A model generated the notes under the pieces. The model saw nothing but the letters and a program-made list of their open reading frames with translations. It did not search any database and was not told the origin of the DNA. From the NCBI GenBank assembly GCA_002946415.1, contig NJPS01000003.1:124001-188000 (forward strand): 64,000 nucleotides of DNA. Direction: 5' to 3'. The position numbers and the translations under genes were made by a program. Position 1 is the first letter of the stretch. Each line of letters starts with the position of its first letter. Below, piece after piece: positions 34,109 through 45,312 of this stretch. Source of the DNA: Rutstroemia sp. NJR-2017a BVV2 (Eukaryota > Ascomycota > Leotiomycetes > Helotiales > Rutstroemiaceae).

Positions 34109-34492
34109 ATGTCTCCCCGAATGTTCAAGAAGCTAGCTACTGCTAAAAATTATCACAATACGACATCATCGTCACCATCATCGTCGAGCTCAACACAACA
34201 AACCTCCACATCGGCAACCGCCAGCACGCCCACCATGCCCACCAACACCAACACCAACCGACTGCACAACCTCCTCCTCCTCCTACGAACATGCAGCACA
34301 TGCAAACCCAAGTCAGCCAACAAAATTCAACCCAAGCCAAAGCAAACTCAAACCCAAACACAAGGATCCAAATACGGCGGCCGCTACAGCAGCATCTACG
34401 GCGAGGAATTCGCATGGGAGGGTTTATATTCCGTGGTTGAGAGGGAGGAGGATCGGGTTGCTGTGCATTTGAGGGGGAGAGCTGGGGTTTGA
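34109..34492 (+). CDS. Doubtful small basic Ser/Thr-rich protein
   Basis: A frame of 127 codons starting MSPRMFKKLATAK. It has a Ser/Thr/Asn-rich middle, a short Leu run (NLLLLLRTCSTCK) and a Gln/Thr/Lys stretch, then ends with YGGRYSSIYGEEFAWEGLY. The pyrimidine-rich leader before the ATG and the ordered-looking C-terminus favour a real gene; the low complexity and lack of a known domain count against it. The same frame is open from 33947, but that part looks like leader sequence. Confidence 0.35.
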   Translation: MSPRMFKKLATAKNYHNTTSSSPSSSSSTQQTSTSATASTPTMPTNTNTNRLHNLLLLLRTCSTCKPKSANKIQPKPKQTQTQTQGSKYGGRYSSIYGEEFAWEGLYSVVEREEDRVAVHLRGRAGV

Positions 34493-35040
34493 GTTGAGGA
34501 TTTTTGGATTTAAAATGTATTGTATGAATGAATGACTGCTTGGAGTATCTGGTGTTTTTGGAGGGAAATGTATGGTGAATTTTTTGTATACCCAACTTCG
34601 ACACTCGGAGGAATGTTTGGATCTTAATGAAAATGGCATCGAGGATCGGATATATATGTGTACAGGATGTAATGTGTGTCTCCTCACGTGATAAAACTAC
34701 TTGAGCCCTTAACTAGCGCTGCCCTTTCTTAGGTCCCGTTCTTATTGAGATGTGCACAAGGATTTCCATTACGTTGAACCCTGACACTGACACATCCCGA
34801 ACATATCCCAAAGCAAGCGACGTACCCGCAGAATCCCAACCCCTCAAATCCAACGTGCCAAGATGCAAAATCGGTATCTGCAATGCTATTATAACTTTCT
34901 GTAACATATGTGACATGGTATATGATATACACGAATTATAACACGGCGACACTCGCACCTTAACGACTTTTAGAACCGCAAAGACTAGAAACGCCCCCTC
35001 CATCCATCTAAATCTCGTACCTCCCAGCAGTCATCACCCA
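34493..35040. other. Convergent intergenic region, no gene seen
   Basis: 3' flanks of the small 34109 frame and the histidine kinase. No repeat or RNA gene was recognised. Confidence 0.6.
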
Positions 35041-38000
35041 TCACGCCACTTGCGGATCAGCAAACCCCCATTCCTTCATCATACTCGCAAGCGCACTCAA
35101 CTTCATCGGTTTCGTTAAAAAGTCATCAATACCCGCCGCTTTCGCCGCCTGGGTATCTTTAAACGAAAAAACACCTGTGAGGGCTACTACACGGGAGCGG
35201 GGCACCGGAGGTGTAGTGATGCTTTGTTGGAGTTTTTCGAGGGAGCGGATCAGCCGCGTGGCTTCGAAGCCGTCGCATACGGGCATGTTGAGATCTGTTG
35301 AGCGAGGTTAATACAGACGCAGACTGGACAAAATGTGGATGGTGTGAGAGAGATACGTACCCATGAAAACAATATCGAAGCCCTCGATTCGTCGGCGATA
35401 GGCTTCGAATGCCTGGGCGCCGTTCTCGGCACATGTGATGTCTGTGAAATTGAGTTTTTGGAAGAAAGCTCGCAGAAGGCGCAGGTTGATAGGGTTGTCG
35501 TCAACACAGAGGATTTTGGGTTGTGGTCCTGATGATGGTGGTGGATCGTTTGGTTGCTGTTGGGGAAGGCGTCCGTCGTCATTATTGATGTTAGAACCGA
35601 ACCCAATTCTGGGGGAAATCCTTGGGGATTGTTTGGGGGTTTGCTCAAAAATTGGAGAAGCTAAAGGACTCATTCCGCCGTTCAACTGCTTAGGTATGGA
35701 AGCGATCCTTGGTGGTGTTGATCGCGGCGATAAGCAGGCTAGTAGAGCCTTTGTTAACTTACAAGGACCGAAGGGTACTGTAAGTATCTCTATCGGTATT
35801 CCAGATATATGTTCTTGAGGTGGTGAATGGTTATGATTGGCGACATCACGAACTATGATGACATGTGAAGGTTTTTGGTCGCCCTCCAGACATGGTAGAC
35901 ATTCGCCGTATTCGATTTCATTGACAAAAGCAATATTCGCCGGGCCTTCAGTGCTGAAAGAATTCTTCAACCCGAACCACTGTAAAAGGTATCCGTGTAT
36001 TGATGTCTCGATCGAGCTTGAAGAAGTGGAATAGAATCCATGTATTGAAAATGTGGGCTTCTTCAGCTTTCTTAGTAAGCAATGTACCTTGGAGACGTCG
36101 TCCCTCAGGGATGCATTTGAAGAATCGATACTAGATATACCGGCAGTAGCTTTTACAAGCGGCAATCTCACTGTCACTGATGTTCCACGACCGAGCTGGC
36201 TTTGAACATCAATTATACCGTGGTACATTCGCACGAGAGAATCCACAATGTGAAGTCCGAGTCCTAAGGAAAATTAGCCAAACATCTTCTCTATGAGCTA
36301 GATGGTGTTACAAACCAGTTCCGGGAGCAAGAGAGGATTCTTGGGAAAACGCAGTAAACAGCTTGTTCTTCAAGAATTCAGTCGATATACCCTTTCCTGT
36401 ATCGCAAACTTGCAGAACGACCAGCTTCTCTGGTTTCCCCGATTCTGGCGACTTATCTTTGGAATCCTCTAACCGCAGTGATACTCTAATATACCCCGCA
36501 GCAGTATATTTCAAGCTGTTACCAACCAAGTTCATGATAATTCGCTGCAGAGATCCTGGAGAACAAAAGTAATTCCAGTCATGATATGCAACATCCACTG
36601 ATACAGTAACGGGTCCGCTACTTCTTGCCTGTTGTATTCCTTGCATACTCTGCGTCTTTGGAGGCTGGACGACTCTATAGAAATTCTCAGAGCTTGCATT
36701 ATGATGCATATATGCTGCTGCGACAATTGCTACCGAGTCTTCGCACATACGAGCAAGATCCAGGGGCAGTGATACGACTTCATTCCGAGTTGCAAGATCG
36801 GAAATATGCTGTCCGCCAGGAGTTGATGGGCTCGACTGAGTCCGGACTAGACTCCTGGTGTTTCCTTGCCCTGGACTGTCCTTCCTCAAATTGTTTATCT
36901 GAACGTATTAGTTTTACAATTTCGTTGAGCGAAAGAATGGTGCGAGAAACATCAGCAAAATAGTGTAATTTGCAATGTGGTGGGGTGGTATCGCATTTCA
37001 TATAGATGACGCATACAACATTGAGGGGGTTCTCACCTTGGAATATTCAAGAACATCCATTAAAGTCTCTTGAAGTACCCGGCCGCATGTCTCTATAGTA
37101 GAGCAGAGCTCAGCTTGACTCCTATCAAGATCCGTTTCATTGAGGAGCTCTGTGGATCGTTAGCAAGGGATTAAATACTTTCGCACAATCGTGAGAACTG
37201 ACCAGCCGAGCCTAGGATGCCGTGTAGCGGCGAGCGGAGTTCCTGCACAGAATTAGCCAAGTGGATCATAGAGTTTGCAGAGATACCATGATCAGACTGC
37301 CCAGATTGAATACTTCGGGCATTGCTCAAGGGTGCAACAATCCATGGAACATCTTAGAGGTCGAAAAGGTTGCTCTTGGATGACAATCGGTCGTAAGACC
37401 ATTTGAGAGAGAGTTGAACGTTGTCCACCAACCTCCATGGTAGGAGAAGGTGATTTGAAGAATATTAACTGCAAATTCGCAGTAGATGAACCATACATAA
37501 AAGCACCGCTTGATTATGCTTTGAGGATATGTCATTGTGAAGGTAGATCGGAACGTAGCATGGCGAGAAAATAAATCTGACTCACATGTGATATACTAGA
37601 TATGAAATCACCTTTCTGACGATCAGCAGCCGCTATGGATATTCTGTTGTACTCAATTGATACGCTGTTTAGAAATCCGCGAACAAAAGCTTTCTCACTA
37701 TCGCATGTGAATACCGGTAGCTCTTGAAGGGACACTGCAAAACAACCAGCGATCGGCGTACCAGTATCTGCTTCCAAAAGAGGGGCAAACAAAACTTCTC
37801 GGGCTCCTGGGAAACACTCCCGAATGATGTTGCGGGCTCGCTTTTTCGGAGACGGACTCATTTCTCTAGATAGACGTAACCGTGAAAGCAGTCTCAAGGG
37901 AGTAGAATTATCCTCATCCTCCGATGAAGATTCACTTGTGTCATAGTCATCAAAACACCACAGCTTTGCGTGAGGATACCTCTGAGCTAAAATCTGAAGA

Positions 38001-39481
38001 TCCTTTTCACTTGGTGGAGAGCATAGCCCACCGGGAAGATTGTCACCAGTTAATGAAGATGTCGTGCGCGAAGAGAAGCTTCGAACCTTAGCTATCCCTG
38101 GCTCATTACTACGCTTGTCGCGAGAATTCTGATTTAGTGGTTCATGAGCCGTAGCGGAATCACGGTCCCCATTCGTATGGTTACTAGGAAAACCCCTATC
38201 ACCATCATGAACTCGAGTATCAGTAATCTTCTTCGCAGCTTCTGTTTCAGCATCCGGTGATTCGTCGGTACTGGAAGAAAATCCGACGCTCATGTCGAAG
38301 AAAACAGTATAATCCACGGCCAGAGACTCTCTGAGGAGATTGACAGCCCTCGATAATATATGACGATGTGTAGCTGGTTTCCCTACTGTCTTCAATGTAT
38401 CTTTGGCAACAGCAGGGGTAGAGCCAACAAGTAGATTTTCGCCTCGAATAGAGTAAGGCGGCTGGATGATGTTGTTCAGGGATTGCTCGGCAACAGTAGC
38501 TAATGCTGAATCTCCAGTTATCAGACTGTTTGTTAAGCCAGTGTTAGTTAAGTTGTTTCCGTTTGTCTGGCCCTTGATAGCCCCATGGTGTTCAAAGACG
38601 ACATCTGCAACGTCTTGCCGCGGGATCGTACCTTGACCCTCGACCAGAGCAGCTAAGCCTTTAGACATGATGTCATTTCGTCGCAATTGAACACTTTCGC
38701 GTTTCATTTCCAGATGTCGCATGACATTTTCAGCCATGACTCCTAGAAAATCAATTTCAAATTTCGTCGCAGGCCCACGTGGACGAGGATCAATAACGAA
38801 GACACTGCCAATTGGCACCCCGGCATTGCTGATTAGAGGAGTACCAGCGTAGTACCGAAATTTCGGGCCACCTGCAACGTATGGCAAGTTGCAGAACCTG
38901 GGATCTGCGGCAAGATCGGGTACACTGAAACAGGCATAGTGGTTTGGTTCTGGGACAACTTCAATCGTATACTGCCATCGACATGTTAGCCGTGTTGCAG
39001 GAAAGAAGGCGAGGGTAACTCACGGCACATAGTGCCTGGCTGCGAATGGTTCTGAGATTGTCAGATCATGTTCTTGTGAAGAAGGTGACGGCTCGATGCA
39101 ACGTACCCACCACATCCCATCCATAACTCGTCTCCAGGGCCATACTTTGATGAATCCGATAAGTCTAGTGACTTTGTCGCTTCAGCAAGAAAATACTGCT
39201 AAGGCGTAAGTAAAATCCATGAAAGGAGTTAGAAAGACAGCATTCCATACTTGCGCATTATTATCTACAACAGACACCATGGCCCGACTCATACCCAGGC
39301 GCCATGCGATCAGCTGCATCATGGCCGTCAAAGTGCCATTTGGGCTGCAAAGTGGAGTACTTTCCACCGCGCCGACAGACTCGGGTGGCGCATTCCCATC
39401 GAAGATTGGGGGATCAGCAGGGGATCGATTATAATACCGGCGGACCTCGCGAATCCTCCGACGTTCTGAAGACGACAACAT
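35041..39481 (-). CDS. Hybrid histidine kinase (GAF, HisKA, HATPase, receiver)
   Basis: Nine exons: 39481-39251, 39198-39107, 39051-39024, 38971-37586, 37242-37203, 37149-37037, 36898-36316, 36263-35361 and 35294-35041 (3,630 nt, 1,209 aa, frame intact). A GAF-like domain at about residues 50-220 (FRYYAGTPLISNAGVPIGSV) is followed by a long Ser-rich disordered region and a second GAF-like half (VLFAPLLEADTGTPIAGCF). HisKA has FISSISHELRSPLHG (His579); the ATPase has NLVGNSLKYT, VCDTGKGI and GTGLGLHIV. The receiver has LCVDDNP, phospho-acceptor Asp1126 in FMDLNMP, and FLTKPM. There is no membrane segment, so it is a cytosolic sensor feeding a Ypd1-type phosphorelay. The ligand is unknown. Introns are 48-138 nt except one of 343 nt after His579. 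Confidence 0.94.
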
Positions 39482-41667
39482 TGTACGCCGGACTTAAAGG
39501 CGGGAGAGCGACAAAAGTTTGTTGTCCTCTAAGCGGTGATGAGACAGAGAAGCAGAACAGGCGTGCTTTTATATCGCCGCCTTTCTATATCGCCACCTAA
39601 CTCCACACCTAACTCCACGAAGATAGAAGCCCACAGTATTCAGAAGTACTTGAATCAAAGGATAACTTTGCGCCCATGAAGACCACAAAATAGAGATTTA
39701 TTCTCGCGATGGAGTGATACACGTACAGATAGATACAAGATACATGAATCACCAATGACGTTGCAATTCCAGCGGAGTGGAAACCAATGCAATATATGCG
39801 GGAAGTATCGTGACTGTGGAGGATTCTTCAATGGTTCTCCGAGAATGGTACCTTGGGATTCCGCGATGGGTTGCTCAGTGACTGGTGGTGGTGCTTTGTT
39901 GAAGAAGTTGCTAGTCGTGATGGGATGAGAGTGCGTTTGTCCCAAGATTCTTCTGTCCCTGGACTGATAACCCAGGACCATGCATAATCCGATACGTAGA
40001 TATTCCGAGCGGATCCACGATACTTAAAGGGTCGTTGTCATGATGCAGCCATGCAGCCGGACCCTGTGCACGTATGTACTCTGTATGGCGATTGGGATAT
40101 GGCGGATGGAGAAATTGGAAGGATTCATTTCGCTAAGTTCACTCAACATCCGAAGTTGAGTTGAGTTATTGGAAATTCTGAAGTTCAAAGCTTTACCCAA
40201 GTGGACCAGCATTAGCCGGGCTCTTTGTAACAGCGATTACAAGTATTTCAAGGACTCCCCTGACCAATTGAAATGGAGAACGCACTTTTTCCCTTAGGAA
40301 TCTAGAGCCGTATTGGAACAAGTGCTTTATGTTGGTTGGCATGATTAGTAAATCTATTTCCAGATGTGAATCTGACAGCGAGATTGCCATTCAGTCTCCG
40401 TGTTCCGTGTAACCTGTTCCACAGCAACACACGAAGTATTGCTTTTTCTGCTCCATGTTTCAGCAACTCAAGCATCAGTGTACGAAGCACCGGTGCACAG
40501 CATTTCTTCATCCCTTCCATGAGTTGGGATTCCATCTCGATCGCAGCCCGAAAAGCGCTTGGTGTGGCTATGGAATCGTCGCTGGAACCACAGCTGGACG
40601 CACCAGGACGCTCTAATTGATCAATTGATCCATCTCGTGCTTTGGGCCACCATACTGCAACCATGGAGGCCTATGGAGGCAGAGTCAGTCATCGCCAGTG
40701 AAAAGCGGGATCCCCAGTGCGAATGCCGTTTATCGTCATCTCACTCTGGTATGCCGGTTCGAACCCCGTGTGTCGGGGGCCCGGACGAACAGCTGGCCAA
40801 GCGAAGCGAGGTGTTGACTCGAGAGCGGAGTTAACCTAATTGATGTGTGTGTTATGTCTATCTTTCCTGCGATTCCCTTCCCCTGATGGTGGCAGAATCC
40901 CAAAGAGCTGGCTAGGCGGATGGGAAAAGGAAGGGGTGGATTCATGATTCAGAAAGCTTTGGAAAAAGTAAATGGCCAGCCACCCAGTCGTGCTACTCTA
41001 GTCGAGAACCAAAAACTACTGATCCGCACGGTTCGCCTCGCACCGAATTAAGGTTACTGCGAAGGAACCCGAGCGATATACACCCTTTCTTTCCTTCAGC
41101 AAAGATTGAAGTTGTTCAAAAGATCGGGAATATTTCCAATTTTTAAGATTCGAATAATTCAAGGGGTTGTCTCTCTCCTTATCAAGAATTTAGACCAACA
41201 TCTCAATAATTTGTTTTGTTGAGAGTTTTCAAAAGAACACGAAGCAATTTAAGGCTGATATGTATTATTTTTTGTGTCTTGGGTGCTGCGGAGTAGGGTG
41301 GTGTCTTTATGTGAACCCCTGAATTTGATCTGATAAAAGTCGAGGCCGCCGGAGGAGATTCTCCTATGCCTGCTCATGGTGGGATAAGGTCAGATAAGCC
41401 AACCTGTCTGGGGCAGCGAGACAAAAGTAAATCGTCGTCGTCGTCGTCCAGATTGTAAGGGTAAGGCTGGATGCACGTGACATCATGACTAAGCCTTGCA
41501 GAGCGGCCAACCGCTGACGCGAACCCGAGCTGCCTGAAGCTCACTTTCGCCGGTAAGTAACATCAACAGTTAAGCAGTCTGCGACCGACAACAATATCCA
41601 CCTCCCGCCTTACCACCATACTTGCACCCTAAACACTTGGTCCTGCAGCTCTGTAACTTATTTCACA
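39482..41667. other. Divergent intergenic region HHK / PRE2, no certain gene
   Basis: 2.2 kb holding both promoters. A minus-strand frame at 40302-40664 (120 codons, with AFRAAIEMESQLMEGMKKC) is weakly protein-like but has no recognised domain, so it is not called. A GGTTCGAACC motif at about 40757 is not a foldable tRNA. A (TCG)5 microsatellite lies at 41432-41448. Confidence 0.5.
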
Positions 41668-42648
41668 ATGGATTCCATCGTAGCACAATTCAGTGCGCCA
41701 TCCTACCAGAAGGAAGCTCCCGAAGAGGAGCAGTTAGAGCTATGCCAACCAGCTCCAGGCTTATCGTTAAAGTTCGCCATGCCACCAGTTGCACATGTAT
41801 GTTGAGATTACTTTGCTGCAGCAGAAATTATGGCAGAGTATTGGGCAATTACTAACGATATTCATTTTAGCCATCAGCTTGGCTTCGAGCTGCGACTGAC
41901 GACCACGCAAACCCAGACTGTCCCATCAAGATCGCCCACGGTACCACCACCTTAGCATTTAGATTCCAAGGCGGTATCATTGTAGCAACAGATTCCAGAG
42001 CAACTGCGGGTAATTGGATTGCAAGTCAAACGGTGAAGAAAGTCATCGAGATCAACAACTGTTTATTGGGAACAATGGCTGGGGGTGCTGCTGTAAGTTA
42101 CAGATTCCACCATCTCGAATTGATGGTCAAAGCTGATGTCAAATGACTAGGATTGTCAATACTGGCTCGCATACCTCGGAATGCAATGCAGACTCCACGA
42201 ACTCCGCCACAAACGTCGAATCTCCGTGGCAGCAGCTTCCAAAATCCTCGCAAACCTCGTTTACAGCTACAAAGGAATGGGCTTATCGATGGGAACCATG
42301 TGCGCTGGTGTAACACCTTCGGAAGGACCAGCACTCTACTATATCGACTCGGACGGAACCAGACTGAGCGGCAATCTCTTCTGTGTTGGATCTGGTCAAA
42401 CATTCGCATACGGTGTGTTGGATGCGGAGTACTCGTATGATTTGAGCGAAGAGGCTGCTTTGGAGCTGGGGAGACGAAGTATCTTGGCAGCTACGCACAG
42501 AGATGCTTACTCGGGAGGTTTCATTAACTTGTACCATGTCAAGGAAGACGGATGGGTCAAACACGGCTTCAACGATACCAACCCCATATTCTGGAAGACG
42601 AAGTTGGAGAAGGGTGAATTCTCAAATGTTACGAGCGAGCTGGTGTAA
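41668..42648 (+). CDS. PRE2: 20S proteasome subunit beta type-5
   Basis: Three exons, 41668-41796, 41871-42092 and 42151-42648 (282 aa). It is the chymotrypsin-like catalytic subunit of the 20S core. The 67-residue propeptide ends in IAHG, followed by the catalytic Thr68 (GTTTLAF), which is exposed by autocleavage. Asp84 and Lys100 correspond to the conserved D17 and K33 of the mature enzyme. [14 protein letters not shown] and [14 protein letters not shown] are typical of beta5. Both introns are in phase 0, and GTATGT and GTAAGT donors are used. Length matches fungal Pre2. The upstream region is not examined for a specific proteasome element because none was obvious. Confidence 0.97.
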
Positions 42649-43078
42649 GGACGTGATGAAAGACATGAGATGATGAGCGGAGCAATGATATGATTTACTT
42701 AAATATGTCTCAACAGCATGGATGCAGGAGCATGAATGTTAGGCTGAGGCCGTGTATACTACTGCTTCACTTCACGAGTGGTATTATCTTTGAAGACAGC
42801 GCAGTGCAAATTGATGACACATACAAAGTGATTTGATTGTGATATCCAACTATAACTTGCTTACTTGCTTGCATGCATCCAACAGAAAGTGGCAAGTGCC
42901 ACTTGGGGAATATTACAGTACTGTCCAACTGCCCTTTGCCCAAAGAACCTTTCCAAAAAACCAAGATAGAGAAAAACAATTTATCCAATCATTACGAGGC
43001 CCTGTTTACTCTGACCCCGGTCCATGCGTTACACCATCAAATTCCCCACTCGTTTGCTCCCGCAACATATGCATCGCA
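42649..43078. other. Convergent intergenic region PRE2 / coiled-coil gene
   Basis: 3' flanks of both genes. No additional gene or RNA was seen. Confidence 0.6.
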
Positions 43079-45312
43079 TCACATCTCCTCCCCCCTCTCC
43101 TCCCCTCTCATCCTCAACCTCCGAATCTCCCCCCTCAACACCCTATTACCCCCCCTCAACCGCTCCAGCTCCCTCCTCTGCGCCCTCTCCCTCCCCGCCG
43201 TCGCACCCAACACCTCTTCCATCCCCCTCCTCAACCTCATCTCCTGCTGCACCCTCTCCTGCAACCTATACACACTCCTATCCTCCTCCAAATCGCGAAT
43301 CCGCTCCCTTAAGCGCCTGTGCTCCGCCTCATCTGCTCGTATCCGCGTCCGCGTCGCTTGCAGCTCTTGCGTCTGCACCTCGTACTCCCGCGCCACGCGC
43401 TCGGCTTCCCCGCGCTGTGTTATTAGTTCCCGCTCCAAGCGCATGATCTGTCCTTGCATGTGTAGCTCGTCGGGGTTTTGCTGTGCTTCAAGACGCGCGT
43501 ACTCGGTCTCGAGGCGGCGGACATAGGTGCGGGTGCGGAGGTCGCGGCGCTGGAGTGAGCGTCTGCGGATTCGGAGGGCGCGGTTGTGAGTTCGGAGGCT
43601 GCGGACGCGGTGTTCGAGATGTTCGCGGTCGTGTTGGGAGGTGCGGGGTGAGCCGGTGCTGCGGGTGGGGGTTCTTGATGCGCGGGGGTCCGAGAGGTCG
43701 GAGTCGGAGCTGAAGGAGTCGAAGGATTCTTCCATAGGTGAATGGCTCGGGGTGTTTGGCGTGGCTTCGGCTTCCTCCATGGGTTCTTGCTTGATCTCTT
43801 CTTCCATGGCCTGTTCTTCCATGATGTCTTCTTGCTTGATATCTTCTTGCTTGATATCCTCCTCCTTGATATCCTCCTCCTTGATCTCTTCCTCCTTGAT
43901 CTCTTCAGCCCATGCTTGCGACGATGCTAGTTCATGTCCCAGAGCCGGCTCGTTGACCGGGAAGTAATAGTCGTCGAAAATTCCACGTTGCTCGGGAGTT
44001 CGACGGAGCGATGGACTGCTAGATTCCTCTTGCGACCATGTGTTGTTCGCGTCAGCAGGTGAAGAGCGGTGGACAGCAGGTGAAGCCAGGTACGAAGCAT
44101 CATTGTCGTCGACGAGTGCTGCGAGTTGCACGTTTGGCTCGACGGTGTGGCGCGGAGGCGATGCGGTGTAGAGATCTGGCGACTCTTCACGCTGTAAAGA
44201 TTGACGTGGTGGCGACGCTCCGTAAAGACCTGGCGACTCCTCACGTTCCGAAGCGGCATGTGGTGATGAAGCACCGTGGAAATCCGGGGGTAAACTTTGG
44301 TGTGGTCTATAAAAGTCCGGGGTGTGTACACGTGGTAATGATGATCCAGCGAGGTAGGTGGCTAACTCACGCTCTGGCGTTGGCGCGGGATAGAAGCCAT
44401 GGTTTCCTCCGGGGAAGCCGTCAGGTTCAGGACTTTGATGAGTAGTAGGAAGTTCTCCTTGTATCGAACGAGGTGAAGCCCAGTACGGTGGTGGAGGGCT
44501 ACTGAATGGCGAGGTAGGCGAGGCGAGTGGGGGTGCTGGAGAGGAACTAACGACCAATGGACTGGTAGGTGATTGGGGTTGCGTGAAAGTTGGTGCAAGA
44601 TGAGTTGAGGCTGCGGCACGGGCATCGTCTCGTGCTCGGTTGAGGGTGGAGTGGAGGAGGTGGGCTTGTTGACGGTGAAGATTGTGAGAATACTGTATGA
44701 TGTTAGTTATCTTCATCCGGGAAGTTCGAATGATGAGGGAGACCTACTATGGTTCTGGTGGATTGCCAGTGAGGACGAACGTCTGCGTGAGAAGCGGGAG
44801 CAAAATTCGTTGCAGAGGCCGTGTTATAACCGGGATAGTAACGACGACTCTGTGCGAAAGGAGATTGTGCGGCACACGCTGAGCAGCCCGGACATGGTCC
44901 AGTGCGTCCGTGCTGGTACTGATTTGGAAGCTGGGTTGGGATGCCATTGTCGGGTGCGTATTCATATTCCTGGTATGAGACGCTCTGCATACGAGTGTCA
45001 GTACAAATAGGTGGTGTACTTAATGAAACACGTGGGATACCCACGATTCTGAGCGGAGATTGACTAGTAATATTTGATGTCCGGGTCTGCACAAGATTAG
45101 TATCTTTGCAAAGCTCAATGTTTTGGGATGCACTTACCATTGGGACTGAGGAGTTAAAGTAAGGGATCCCGGGGTAGTAGTTCGGGTTGCCATAGCCATA
45201 GCCCTGGTTCCGGTTCCGGTTCTGGTTCTGGTTCTGTATTGGTTCGTCAGTCACGCCGGGAAGTTTCGAGATGAAGGGATGTCAATTGAGGTGCACTTAC
45301 TCGATCAGCCAT
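43079..45312 (-). CDS. Low-complexity and coiled-coil protein of unknown function
   Basis: Proposed exons: 45312-45301 (MADR), 45233-45138, 45086-44748 and 44692-43079 (686 aa, all joins in phase 0). The N-terminus is Asn/Gln/Arg then Gly/Tyr-rich (NQNQNRNRNQGYGYGNPNYY), prion-like in composition. Next is a Ser/Pro-rich region with repeated ESPDLYTASPPR-like segments, then acidic EEDIK-type pentapeptide repeats (about 43787-43910), and finally a long Arg/Glu-rich coiled coil (from about RSLRTHNRALRIRRR to the end). No domain is recognised. The 51-nt intron 45087-45137 has no stop and is a multiple of three, so it could be retained. The upstream exons may belong to a different transcript, but the splice signals (GATACTAAT branch, GTAAGT donors) favour one gene. 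Confidence 0.65.

Noticed and set aside
40302..40664. 120-codon minus-strand frame in the HHK/PRE2 intergenic region
   Set aside because: Some protein-like composition, but no domain, intron or promoter context; left as a note in the intergenic entry.
40740..40800. GGTTCGAACC motif resembling a tRNA T-loop
   Set aside because: On either strand the T-stem has mismatches and no matching acceptor stem or D/anticodon arms could be placed, so no tRNA is called.
43024..43967. Plus-strand Ser/Pro- and Leu-rich frames opposite the coiled-coil gene
   Set aside because: Antisense shadows of the GC-rich and EEDIK-repeat coding sequence on the minus strand.
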